The notes beneath the pieces are model-generated. The model saw only the letters and a list, made by a program, of their open reading frames with translations, had not been told where the DNA came from and searched no databases. Source: Scytonema sp. UIC 10036 (GTDB lineage Bacteria > Cyanobacteriota > Cyanobacteriia > Cyanobacteriales > Nostocaceae). Taken from it: DNA of 34,940 nt. Positions 16,948-25,127 of the stretch are shown in pieces; the stretch's first letter is position 1, and the number at the start of each line of letters is the position of its first letter. The position numbers and the translations under genes were made by a program. Where the stretch lies: assembly GCF_009725235.1 (NCBI RefSeq), contig NZ_WJFC01000134.1:1-34940 (forward strand). Reading direction: 5' to 3'.

Positions 16948-17068
16948 TAACAACATTCTTTCCATCTCTATTTGTAGCAAGATAAGTAATGGCAACACGT
17001 CCCCGTCCTAACTCTTGTTTTATTTCATACTTATTGCGGTAGAACTTTTGTCCAGATACCCAAGTCAT
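16937..17068 (-). pseudogene. N-terminal relic of a Ser/Thr protein kinase
   Basis: On the minus strand from ATG at 17066-17068, 43 codons read like the start of cyanobacterial Hanks-type kinases: MTWVSGQ, RNKYEIKQELGRGRVAITYLA (glycine-loop region), and VVIKT with the ATP-anchoring Lys. A TAG at 16937-16939 ends it. The catalytic part is gone. It overlaps the 3' end of the antitoxin relic by 11 bases. Confidence 0.78.
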
Positions 17069-17225
17069 TGGTTAATCATCAAAGAGGTTTGAATATATTG
17101 TTGCATAGCTATCCAGTAACCAGAGGTTGGTCTAATGCGGAAAACACCTAACCTTCAACATCTACATGAATGCCATGACTCTTCAAATGACATTTTAGCT
17201 AATAGGTGAATATTGGAATAAATCG

Positions 17226-17262
17226 GAATAATCGCTATATAATAGATAAAGAACGATTATTC
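17226..17262. promoter_or_regulatory. Inverted repeat just upstream of tnpA
   Basis: GAATAATCG (17226-17234) and its reverse complement (17254-17262) lie 8 bases before the tnpA start. The loop contains TATATAATAGA, a good -10-like sequence. It is probably the TnpA binding site at the left end and/or its operator. Confidence 0.55.
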
Positions 17263-17269
17263 GGAAATT

Positions 17270-17899
17270 ATGCCATATATTACACCTCAAGAGGCATCAA
17301 GAATTACTGGGTTTCATACAAAAACTTTAGCTAATTGGGCAGAAGAAGGTAAGATAACTTATATTAAATCTGCATCTGGACATAGACGTTACGATCTAAC
17401 TACTCTCAAGAAAATGATTGGGGAAGATGAGAGAGCAGTTGTCCTGTATGCTAGAGTCTCTACTCATTCTCAAAAAGCTGATTTACAGACTCAAATTGAC
17501 TTTCTCAGAATGAATTGCGGCGAGAGCGAAGTCATTTCAGAAATTGGTTCAGGATGAAATTTTAAACGACGTAAATTACTCTCCATCCTAGAGCGAGTAA
17601 TCAAAGGGGAAGTTAAGGAAATAGTAGTAGCTTATCATGACAGACTTAGCCGTTTTGGATTTGATTTGATTGTTTGGCTATGCGCTCAATTTGATTGTAA
17701 AGTTACCGTACTGAATGAGTCTAAATTATCTCCACAGCAGGAATTAGTCCAAGATATCTTGACAATCCTACACTCATTCAGTGCTAAGCTGTATTTTCTC
17801 CGTAAATACGAGAAAAGCATTCGTAAGACTGCTGTCAAGGAGTCTACTCAAGATGAAGATTCTGTAAAGCTGGCTGATATTTCTGAAAAGGACAACTAG
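17270..17899 (+). pseudogene. tnpA: IS607 serine recombinase TnpA with in-frame TGA
   Basis: TnpA catalyses insertion and excision of IS607 elements. The frame begins with a MerR-like HTH (YITPQEASRITGF, LANWAEEGKI, GHRRYD), then the serine-recombinase domain with the nucleophile Ser in LYARVSTHSQ. A TGA at 17555-17557 interrupts it after GSG; the same frame continues at once with NFKRRKLL, then DRLSRFGFDL and the C-terminal region to a stop at 17899. Total length (about 209 codons) is normal for the family, so the single stop is the only visible lesion. It is either a recent nonsense change, a sequencing error, or read through. Confidence 0.88.
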
Positions 17900-17947
17900 A
17901 GATGGTATACTATTGATAGTTGCTAATAAAAGGAGGTGATGACGAGA

Positions 17948-19426
17948 ATGGCAAATAAGAAAACTCGGAGAAAAAAGGGACATATTGAGTCTCAAAAAAC
18001 AATTAAGCTATGGGTAGTAGATGATGTGTCATACAAAGACAATATTGCCAATTACATTATCTCTACTCACAAGAAGTACGCAGAAGTTACTAATTTTTAT
18101 GCAGACATTCTGCTCGCCGATCTCTCCTTACTCGAAACCAGATCCGATGACTTATATGTCGTTCTAGAAGGACTAACAATTAGAAACAAGAATCGAGCAG
18201 AAGTTCAATTTCCCATGCTTGATGATGTTCCATCTGATATGCGTCGGGCTTGCATAAAGAAAGCATTTGGAGTTGTTAAGTCTTGGTATTCTAATTACAA
18301 AAAGTGGGAAATTAAGAAAGAGAAGAAACTAGCGCTAGGCAAGAAGTTTACCGATAGACCCCCAGTTCCGCCTAGAGATTATAGTCAAATGCATCCTGTC
18401 CTTTATTCTGGGATGTACAAAGACTTCGATGGCACATCCATTGTTCTAAAGTTATGGACTGGTACATCGTGGGCATGGATTAAGCAACCTATTAACTTGA
18501 GCGGACAATCTTTACCTAATGGTTGGAATTGGGGTTCACCAACTTTAGTTTTAAAAGATAAACTTCACTTGCACTTTCCCATTATCAAACAAATACCAAG
18601 TCCAGGAAAGATTAAAGAGCAAGCACAAAACCCAGATGGAATCACTATTTGTTCAGTTGATTTAAATCTTGATGGTACTGTAGCAGTAGCAAGCATTCTA
18701 AGTTCCGACGGTACGGGCAACGTTGAAGAGTTAGCCACTCTGTTTGTGAATGGAAACGACGCCATCCAACATCGTAGGAAGCGCGAACTCGGACGTATTG
18801 CTAAAGCTTACTCACGTACTAACAAAGGTTTTGGTAGTACTAAAGAAGGTGATTGTTCTCAACGGTTCAAAAAAATAAAGAATCGAGATAATTACGAATC
18901 ACATCGTATTAGTAAACGGTTAGTGCAGTTTGCACATAAGCATGGAGCGACAGTTATAGTATTTGAATGCTTGACAAATTTAAAACCAAGCAAAGCAAAA
19001 TATAGCCGTCGTAGCAACCAAAAACGTGCTTATTGGCTCAAGTCAAAAATCGTTAGCAGAACTAAATACAAAGCTTTCCAAATGTATGGAATTCTTACCT
19101 CTTTAGTTAGTCCTAAAAATACCAGTAGAGAGTGTGCATACTGTCAGAGTAAAGTTTCTAGGCATCAGTTGCAGTTAACTAACTCCTCTGCCTTTCTGCT
19201 TAATCAAGTCATACTTCAAGTAAATCTTGGGGAAGTTATTTATTTGAATGGTGCGCCGCATTACCTATGTCTTAAAAATGCCAATCATCAAGGGAATGCC
19301 GACTTGAATGCATCCAGAAATGTTGGGTTAAAGTTCCTACGCAGGTACTTGAAAAACCCAAAGATAATGACGAAAAGCCCCGTGAATGGTGCATTCCATA
19401 AGGGAACCATTCCATTGGTCGTCTGA
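17948..19426 (+). CDS. tnpB: TnpB RNA-guided nuclease of IS607-type element
   Basis: TnpB, ancestor family of Cas12: an omega-RNA-guided DNA endonuclease that promotes retention of the transposon. ATG 17948 is preferred because AGGAGG lies at 17931-17936, 11 bases upstream; this gives 492 residues, long for TnpB (about 400). In the longer frame numbering from GTG 17936, RuvC residues are D242 (ICSVDLNLDG), E344 (VIVFECLTNL) and D456 (GNADLNASRN). The zinc ribbon has CAYC at 400-403, but only one Cys (445) plus a nearby His (451) in the second half, with a stretch of about 40 residues between, so the finger is atypical. The first 230 residues form the REC/wedge part. Confidence 0.9.
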   Translation: MANKKTRRKKGHIESQKTIKLWVVDDVSYKDNIANYIISTHKKYAEVTNFYADILLADLSLLETRSDDLYVVLEGLTIRNKNRAEVQFPMLDDVPSDMRRACIKKAFGVVKSWYSNYKKWEIKKEKKLALGKKFTDRPPVPPRDYSQMHPVLYSGMYKDFDGTSIVLKLWTGTSWAWIKQPINLSGQSLPNGWNWGSPTLVLKDKLHLHFPIIKQIPSPGKIKEQAQNPDGITICSVDLNLDGTVAVASILSSDGTGNVEELATLFVNGNDAIQHRRKRELGRIAKAYSRTNKGFGSTKEGDCSQRFKKIKNRDNYESHRISKRLVQFAHKHGATVIVFECLTNLKPSKAKYSRRSNQKRAYWLKSKIVSRTKYKAFQMYGILTSLVSPKNTSRECAYCQSKVSRHQLQLTNSSAFLLNQVILQVNLGEVIYLNGAPHYLCLKNANHQGNADLNASRNVGLKFLRRYLKNPKIMTKSPVNGAFHKGTIPLVV

Positions 19427-19485
19427 AAAGGCGGGGTTAGGTTAAAATCCATCGTTGCTCGGCGGCTCCTTGCTTTGATTTTAAC
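19376..19485 (+). ncRNA. Candidate omega RNA / right-end structure of the IS607 element
   Basis: Three nested or adjacent stems overlap and follow the 3' end of tnpB: an outer stem 19376-19382 with 19432-19438, an inner stem 19384-19390 with 19406-19412, and a third stem 19441-19449 with 19477-19485 (9 perfect pairs, extendable with one G-U). Omega RNAs of TnpB systems are encoded at this position and end near the right end, so this is the expected scaffold. The guide boundary cannot be fixed by eye. Confidence 0.6.
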
Positions 19486-19767
19486 TTAGGGTCAGTGGCG
19501 CTACCCATCTGGTTCTAAAGACTTGAAACTTTTATAAGGGCTGAGAGCAAGCCTCTCAAATGCTGAGTTTAAGCGGATTCAAAGAGCCAGAGAAAGAGTT
19601 GGAAATTTTGATTTAAGCCGTTATTTCGGAATTATCCCAATTTCCCGTGTCACAACTGAATCTATAACTTTAAGGTGTATGTAGACGTGGAGCCGCTTGT
19701 AGTAAGATATTACTTACTGTCTCATGGACAAATCCATAGAAGGTAACCAAGCATATCACGGTCTTAC

Positions 19768-20284
19768 ATGAATTTGTGCTATTGTCAAGAGACAGCAACT
19801 GATTTAATAAAAATGATATCAAGAGAGGTACATGACTTGCCAGATACTTTCGGTAGAAGTTGTCAACTAGGTGCTTCTCGGCGTAGATTTAAAGATGCTG
19901 AAGCCTTGTATAGCTGTAAGCGTTGGACTGGTTCTATTTACCTTAGTGGTTATGCGATTGAATGTTCTCTGAAATCCCTTATTTGTTACGAAGAGGGAAA
20001 AGATAATTTTAAGGATACTCGGATTTTCAAGAAAGGATTACAAGGTTCAGAGTTACATAGTTTAGTAAAGTTGCTAAGTGCATTGCCTTCGTTACAACGT
20101 GTTATTGCATGTTTACCGCACTAATCGTTATAAAGAGGCATGGAATACTGTTTCATCTGTATGGCGTAATGATGAATTGCGTTACTCAGACAGTGAGGGG
20201 AAGGAAGAAGATAGTCAACGCTTTATACAAGCAGTAAAAATATTGCACCAGTTCATATTGGATAAACAAGACGAGGCGTCGTGA
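19768..20284 (+). pseudogene. HEPN-domain protein, frameshifted
   Basis: HEPN domains are helical and often act as RNases in toxin or defence systems. The first frame (19768 to a TAA at 20122-20124) carries SRRRFKDAEALY and WTGSIYLSGYAIECSLKSLIC, the characteristic helix pair. The C-terminal helices continue in the +1 frame (TNRYKEAWNTVSSVWRNDELRYSD ... AVKILHQFIL) to the TGA at 20282-20284. One extra base, most simply a T in the run at 20111-20113, would explain it. In the place of a canonical R-x4-6-H motif I see RNDELRY, with Tyr for His, so catalysis is uncertain. The stop overlaps the next gene's ATG (TGATG). M16 (codon at 19813) is an alternative start. Confidence 0.75.
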
Positions 20285-22953
20285 TGAATTTAACCATATC
20301 ACCTCAACAGATCGAGACGCATCTAATTAATGGGTTACAAATTCAAGACCCAGAAGTACAAGTGAAGGTGAAGCGTACTACACTGGGATGGCTAAAAATT
20401 CAAGTTATCACAAGTGTTTTTGAGGGAAATACAATAGAGGAACGTGAAAAAAAGATTGATGATATTTTAGAAGGTATAGAGATTAATCTTGGTCAATATC
20501 CAATTGCTGGTTACAACTTATTAACGCCACAAGAAGCAGCTCGCCAACCACCGGAATTTATACAGTTACCTCTTTGGTCAGATATCTTAATGGCTCCGAA
20601 CGCTGACCAACCAGTTCAATTAGATGAAGACAGTCCGAAAAGTCCTTTAGTTGTTACTTTTTACTCTTTTAAGGGAGGTGTAGGTCGCTCTACTGCCTTA
20701 GGGTTAGTAGCAGGTATACTAGCAACCCGTAATCGTCGTGTAGTGATGGTAGATTTCGACCTTGAAGCCCCTGGAATTTCAGTTTTGTTTCGCTCTGATG
20801 TTGAAAATTTTAATCAAGAGCAATACGGTGTTGTAGATTACTTGTACCAACGTTATCTTACACCAGAGCAAAATTTCCCAAGCATTGAGAACTGTATTTC
20901 TCAAGTAAACTTACCAACTCGGGGTGAGCTTTTTTTAGTTTCAGTTGGAGAATATAATGAAAATTATATTCATAGATTGGCTGAATTAGATAGGCGAACT
21001 TTACAACATTTTTATACAGGTGTAACAAATCCTCCACGGCAACTGATGGAAGACATCAAAAAAGAACTAAATCCCGATGTTATTTTGATTGATGCGCGTC
21101 CTGGTTTTAATGATACAAATGCGATCGCATTATTTGATTTAGCTGATACTGCCATTATTTGCTTTTCACCTACCGATCAAAGCTTTGAAGGGCTACGTTG
21201 GGTTGTACAAGCTGTTAGTAAACAACACGATTATCAGGGTCGGCCCGACCTTCGCTTTTTACTAACACCTATGCCACCAGTTGCTGCTGAACAGCGCCAA
21301 GCTTGGATAACTAAGGTTGAGAAGTGGATTGAGGAAAACTGGGGTTTACCTATTGGTACAACCGTAGGAGAACTTTACTATGAAGTTCCATATAACCCAA
21401 ACATTGTTACTTTGTCTAGTCTTGTGAATGATGTTCCCCAAAGTTTACTAAATGATTATTTGTCAGTTGCTGATGCAATTGATGCTAGCTTACCAGATAT
21501 TAATTCTAACTTAGCAGCTACGATTGTTAAAAATCCTAGATTAATTTTGCATGAGTTAAGGTTTGAGGCTGCAAGGGCACAGGATTTAGAAGCAGATAGC
21601 ATCCCAAACATATTCCAACGAACAGAGGATTTTCCTCAATTTTTAAACAATCGAACTTGGCTCATTCGAGGAGCCAAAGGAACTGGGAAAAGCTTGTTGT
21701 TTAGGTTGTTTGTAGAACAGCCAGAAAAAGCAAGAGATTTAGCTCAGTCTGATGTCGATTTAAGTAACGTTAACTTTATTCCAGGACACGGTGAGCCTAG
21801 ACTTTTTGGACCAATTTTGGAAAGTACAGATCTCGCCAGTTTTGAACAACAGGTGGGTGAGAATAGCTGGGCTACCTTCTGGTTAAATTACGCGCTTTTG
21901 CAACTGTGTCATGCAAAACCAGATTTACGTTCACATAATGATTTTGACGAACAATTAGTAGTATTAAGCGCTCAAAATAACCCAACTCATGCTTCCATTG
22001 TTTCTTGGTTGGTCAAACGTACTCAATCGCCACAGGCTGGTCCGAAAGCTATTGATGAACTACGCGCTATTGATAACTGGTTACAAGCCAAGAATCTGCG
22101 TGTTTGGCTGCTTTATGATGAACTTGATGCAGGCTTTGGTTCTGGTCAGCAAGACTACGCTCGTCGAAGACGGGCGCTGGAAGCACTGCTTGCTTGGTGG
22201 TTGGAAAGCGGGACAGCTCTGAAACGTATTGTACCCAAAATATTTTTACGAGAAGACATTTGGGAGCAGCTAAACTTTACCAACAAAGGACATTACATAG
22301 GACGGTCACTGCAACTGCGCTGGGAGGAGGCTGATCTTTGGCGACTTGTGCTACGCCAAGCGCTTAATAGTTCTAATGCTCTAAGCCATTCTTTGGAACG
22401 ACAATTAGGAGTGACAGTTGACCGACTGAATGCAATTGAATTGGAGCAATTGCGTAGAAGCTTATATCCCCTATGGGGTGAAAGAATGGGACGGGCAAAA
22501 AAAGCTTATACGTATAACTGGGTTCGTACCCGTATTGCTGATGGCCAAAAAAACTGTTTTCCGCGCAGTTTAATATTACTTTTAAAAGAGGCAGTCAAAC
22601 TTGAGCAAGGTTTTTCTACAGAGTATAGCTCTGAAATTATTCTACGTCCCAAAGCATTAATTGATGCTTTTCCCTATGTTTCTGAGCAACGCGTAGATGA
22701 GGTACGCAATGAATACCCTGAGCTGGAAGAATATCTCAACAGATTACAAACTGAGCGCTCTCCTATTGATGCTAGTAGGCTAGCCAAAATATGGAATGTG
22801 ACCGATAGCGAATTAGCTCTTCACATCAAAGATATGGTTGATGCTGGTATTTTTACAGAGCGTTCTCGTCCTAAAGATCCTCCCCCGCGTGTCTACGCTG
22901 TTGCTGAATTGTACTTATATGGACTGAAGATGGTTCGTACAGGGCCCCGGTAA
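20284..22953 (+). CDS. Large ATPase: ParA/MinD-like KGGVGR domain plus second P-loop ATPase
   Basis: Protein of 889 residues with two NTPase modules. Positions below count from GTG 20281. Residues 1-85 form a small N-terminal domain. A ParA/MinD-like domain follows, with KGGVGRST (131-138), in which the usual KGGVGKT Lys is Arg, then VDFDLEAPG (157-165) and DVILIDARPG (266-275). The second half has Walker A GAKGTGKS (464-471) and Walker B LLYDELD (610-616), then a helical region and a winged-helix-like C-terminus (SRLAKIWNVTDSELALHIKDM). ATG 20284 overlaps the HEPN stop as TGATG, so the two are translationally coupled. The layout fits a conflict system in which the ATPase gates a HEPN effector. 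That role is inference. Confidence 0.88.
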   Translation: MNLTISPQQIETHLINGLQIQDPEVQVKVKRTTLGWLKIQVITSVFEGNTIEEREKKIDDILEGIEINLGQYPIAGYNLLTPQEAARQPPEFIQLPLWSDILMAPNADQPVQLDEDSPKSPLVVTFYSFKGGVGRSTALGLVAGILATRNRRVVMVDFDLEAPGISVLFRSDVENFNQEQYGVVDYLYQRYLTPEQNFPSIENCISQVNLPTRGELFLVSVGEYNENYIHRLAELDRRTLQHFYTGVTNPPRQLMEDIKKELNPDVILIDARPGFNDTNAIALFDLADTAIICFSPTDQSFEGLRWVVQAVSKQHDYQGRPDLRFLLTPMPPVAAEQRQAWITKVEKWIEENWGLPIGTTVGELYYEVPYNPNIVTLSSLVNDVPQSLLNDYLSVADAIDASLPDINSNLAATIVKNPRLILHELRFEAARAQDLEADSIPNIFQRTEDFPQFLNNRTWLIRGAKGTGKSLLFRLFVEQPEKARDLAQSDVDLSNVNFIPGHGEPRLFGPILESTDLASFEQQVGENSWATFWLNYALLQLCHAKPDLRSHNDFDEQLVVLSAQNNPTHASIVSWLVKRTQSPQAGPKAIDELRAIDNWLQAKNLRVWLLYDELDAGFGSGQQDYARRRRALEALLAWWLESGTALKRIVPKIFLREDIWEQLNFTNKGHYIGRSLQLRWEEADLWRLVLRQALNSSNALSHSLERQLGVTVDRLNAIELEQLRRSLYPLWGERMGRAKKAYTYNWVRTRIADGQKNCFPRSLILLLKEAVKLEQGFSTEYSSEIILRPKALIDAFPYVSEQRVDEVRNEYPELEEYLNRLQTERSPIDASRLAKIWNVTDSELALHIKDMVDAGIFTERSRPKDPPPRVYAVAELYLYGLKMVRTGPR

Positions 22954-22980
22954 ATGAATATACGGTAGATATCTGTTATG

Positions 22981-23163
22981 TCAAGCAACTGCATACCCTG
23001 TATGGGGACGAACGTTAGGTGGATGAAATCCTAACACGATCCTATCTTTGGGAATTCCTGCGTCTACTAATTCATAGGTAACGCCATCTTCTGTATCGTC
23101 CCGTTGCACCCAGACTTTGCCATCAATCATCTCAATATGAACTAAACAACCGTGAATCCGCAT
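22981..23163 (-). pseudogene. xisI: C-terminal relic of XisI
   Basis: The 60-codon frame matches the C-terminal half of XisI (fdxN element excision controlling factor): RIHGCLVHIEMIDGKVWVQ, ELVDAGIPKDRIVLGFHPP. XisI is normally about 110 residues and paired with XisH. The N-terminal half is missing: an in-frame TAA lies 12 bases before this ATG, and no XisH is seen nearby. It converges with the large ATPase 27 bases away. Confidence 0.85.
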
Positions 23164-23273
23164 TTTTAGGTCTAGTTTTTAGTGATCGCATAAAACTTGA
23201 GCGCCTAAAAGTTCCATTTACACAATATGCATATCCTGCATTTTATGTCAACTACTTCTACTTGACCGACGCT

Positions 23274-23406
23274 CTAGTACTACAACGAGATTTTAACGAA
23301 GCAGTGAATGTTGTAGACCGTGGTTCAAGAAAAAGGCGAGCGCTCAAAAACTGATAGAACCGAGGTTTGCCATCGCACCAAATTCGATCTCTCGTTGTAG
23401 TACTAG
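23274..23406. mobile_element. 133-base MITE-like element with 17-base terminal inverted repeats
   Basis: CTAGTACTACAACGAGA at 23274-23290 is perfectly repeated in inverse at 23390-23406. The interior has no coding capacity and no internal symmetry I can see. The size and perfect ends fit a non-autonomous transposable element. Confidence 0.72.
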
Positions 23407-23435
23407 ATGCAGATCAATAAAGTAGTTTCTTTTTT

Positions 23436-23454
23436 AGTATATATGTACTATACT
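23436..23454 (+). promoter_or_regulatory. Possible promoter/operator of the methyltransferase cassette
   Basis: AGTATA (23436-23441) and TATACT (23449-23454) form a small inverted repeat, and TATACT could serve as a -10 box. It lies 117 bases before the ParB-methyltransferase start. Confidence 0.3.
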
Positions 23455-23570
23455 GATAAAACAAAAATTAGCCAGTATAATTGGCGCAACAGAGGCGGTG
23501 TTGCCACTGCTCTTGACCTCTAAAAAAGGTAAGTAACAAAAATTCAGTTAGGTCTAATTGAGTCTAAATC

Positions 23571-24995
23571 ATGGCTAACAACCAGTCTATTAAATTTTCC
23601 TTAGAACAACAAACTGAAGAAATGGAGCTTGAGTATCACCCCTATGTCTACCTTTTCCCCCGCTTAGGCAGACAAGAGTTTGAAGACCTTAAAAGCGATA
23701 TAGCGGCAAATGGGCAAGGAATTCCCATTGCTGTTCTAGCGGGAACAAACCTTATCATAGATGGTAGACATAGATATGAAGCTTGCCAAGCGATACGAAG
23801 ACCACCAAAGATTGAATATTGTACGTTAACAGAGTCTCAAATTTTATGGAAAGTTATCTCACTAAATATCAAAAGACGGCATCTCAGTGAAAGTCAAAGA
23901 GCTATGATTGCAGCAAAAATTGCCAATATAAAAAAAGGAGGCACTGGTAACAATCAGTTTGTTAAAAAAAATGAAGCAAAAGAACAAATTCATTCTTTTG
24001 CTATGCCGTCCGTGTCTCTGAAAGATGTAGCAGACAGCTTAAATGTGGGCAGAGACTCAGTTGTAAAAGCGCATTCTATACTAGAAAGCTTCCCTGATAT
24101 TGAGAGTTATATTGTTGATGGCGATATTACAATTAACGATGCTCATAAAGTGAAAGACGAAATGCCTGAAATCAAACAGGAAGTTATTAAGAGATTTCGC
24201 CTGGATAGAGAAACAAGGTGCAAGACCAAGAATTTAGCCCAGTATCGCAAAGAAGTCAAGCAGGAGATTGCTAAACAGTCGCTAGAGAAAGCGGTAAACA
24301 GCGTTTTGGGCATTGAGGTTAGTGAAACCCCTCGTGTCAATTTTGGTGATGTTTGGCAGATGGGGCAGCATACGTTAACCTGCTGCGATTCTTCAACCTG
24401 GGACGCACCCAAAGCCAAACTTGCTTTTGCCGATCCTCCCTACAATGCGGGAGTGGCAGATTGGGATGTTGATTTTGAGTGGAAGCATGACTGGTTAATT
24501 GATAAAGCTGATTTAGTGGTTGTCACTCCAGGCGATGAATCATTTGCTGAGTTTCTTAGAAAAACTACTATGCCATATAAATGCATGATCGCTCACTGGA
24601 TAAAAAACGGCATGAGTAAAAGTCCAATGGGGTATGGCAATCACATTATTGCTGCTGTTTTTTGTAAAGAATCAAGTCCTTACAAAGTTACGGGTAAGCG
24701 CAATCAAAACTACTCAGAAGGCATTATTGTCACTCCTGAAGTTGATGATATTAACCACCCTGGGAGAAAACCGCTTGATTACATGGTGGCTTGGATTAAC
24801 CGACTAACCGAACCTGGAAACGTCGTGATCGATCCTTTTTTGGGAAGTGGAACAACATTAATTGCAGCAGAACGAACTGGCAGAATTTGTCATGGAGCGG
24901 AAATCAATCTGGAATACTGCGCTTTTATTTTAGGTAGATGGATGAAATTAAATAAAGAAATTCCAAAAAAAAACCAATTGACAGTTGACGTTTAA
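23571..24995 (+). CDS. ParB-like / DNA methyltransferase fusion
   Basis: Protein of 474 residues joining a ParB/Spo0J-like N-terminal domain (about 24-125; IIDGRHRYE at 62-70) and a helical HTH-like middle (KDVADSLNVGRDSVVKAHSIL at 151-171) to a beta-class amino-methyltransferase. Methyltransferase motif IV is DPPY at 288-291, and motif I, DPFLGSGTT at 421-429, comes after it, the order of N4-cytosine/N6-adenine enzymes. HPGRKP at 396-401 also fits. It should modify DNA using S-adenosylmethionine, with the ParB part giving DNA or nucleotide binding. It is the first gene of a same-strand cassette with nurA and herA, in which it could protect self DNA. Confidence 0.92.
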   Translation: MANNQSIKFSLEQQTEEMELEYHPYVYLFPRLGRQEFEDLKSDIAANGQGIPIAVLAGTNLIIDGRHRYEACQAIRRPPKIEYCTLTESQILWKVISLNIKRRHLSESQRAMIAAKIANIKKGGTGNNQFVKKNEAKEQIHSFAMPSVSLKDVADSLNVGRDSVVKAHSILESFPDIESYIVDGDITINDAHKVKDEMPEIKQEVIKRFRLDRETRCKTKNLAQYRKEVKQEIAKQSLEKAVNSVLGIEVSETPRVNFGDVWQMGQHTLTCCDSSTWDAPKAKLAFADPPYNAGVADWDVDFEWKHDWLIDKADLVVVTPGDESFAEFLRKTTMPYKCMIAHWIKNGMSKSPMGYGNHIIAAVFCKESSPYKVTGKRNQNYSEGIIVTPEVDDINHPGRKPLDYMVAWINRLTEPGNVVIDPFLGSGTTLIAAERTGRICHGAEINLEYCAFILGRWMKLNKEIPKKNQLTVDV

Positions 24996-25082
24996 AAATC
25001 TACGTTGTACTCTGGCATAAATGCCCAAATAATAGAATTTTCCAACCAAAGGTTTTCAACCTATCGCAGGAGTGACAACTAA

Positions 25083-25127
25083 ATGGTTGGACGATTTGCT
25101 ATTGGTAATTTATGCCAGACAATTTAA
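25083..25127 (+). CDS. Possible 14-codon leader peptide overlapping the nurA start
   Basis: ATG 25083 has the best ribosome site in the gap (AGGAG at 25068-25072). The frame encodes 14 residues and stops at 25125-25127, after passing the nurA ATG at 25112 in another frame. nurA itself has no visible Shine-Dalgarno sequence. Translation of this short frame could control or feed nurA. It may also be chance. Confidence 0.4.
   Translation: MVGRFAIGNLCQTI

Larger units (their letters stand above)
17200..19510 (+). mobile_element. IS607-type insertion sequence (approximate limits)
   Basis: The order serine-recombinase tnpA then tnpB on the same strand, with a structured 3' region, defines an IS607-family element. 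The left end lies upstream of the inverted repeat at 17226-17262 and the right end beyond the hairpin at 19441-19485. IS607 elements make no target duplication and lack long terminal repeats, so I cannot fix the ends exactly. Confidence 0.7.
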
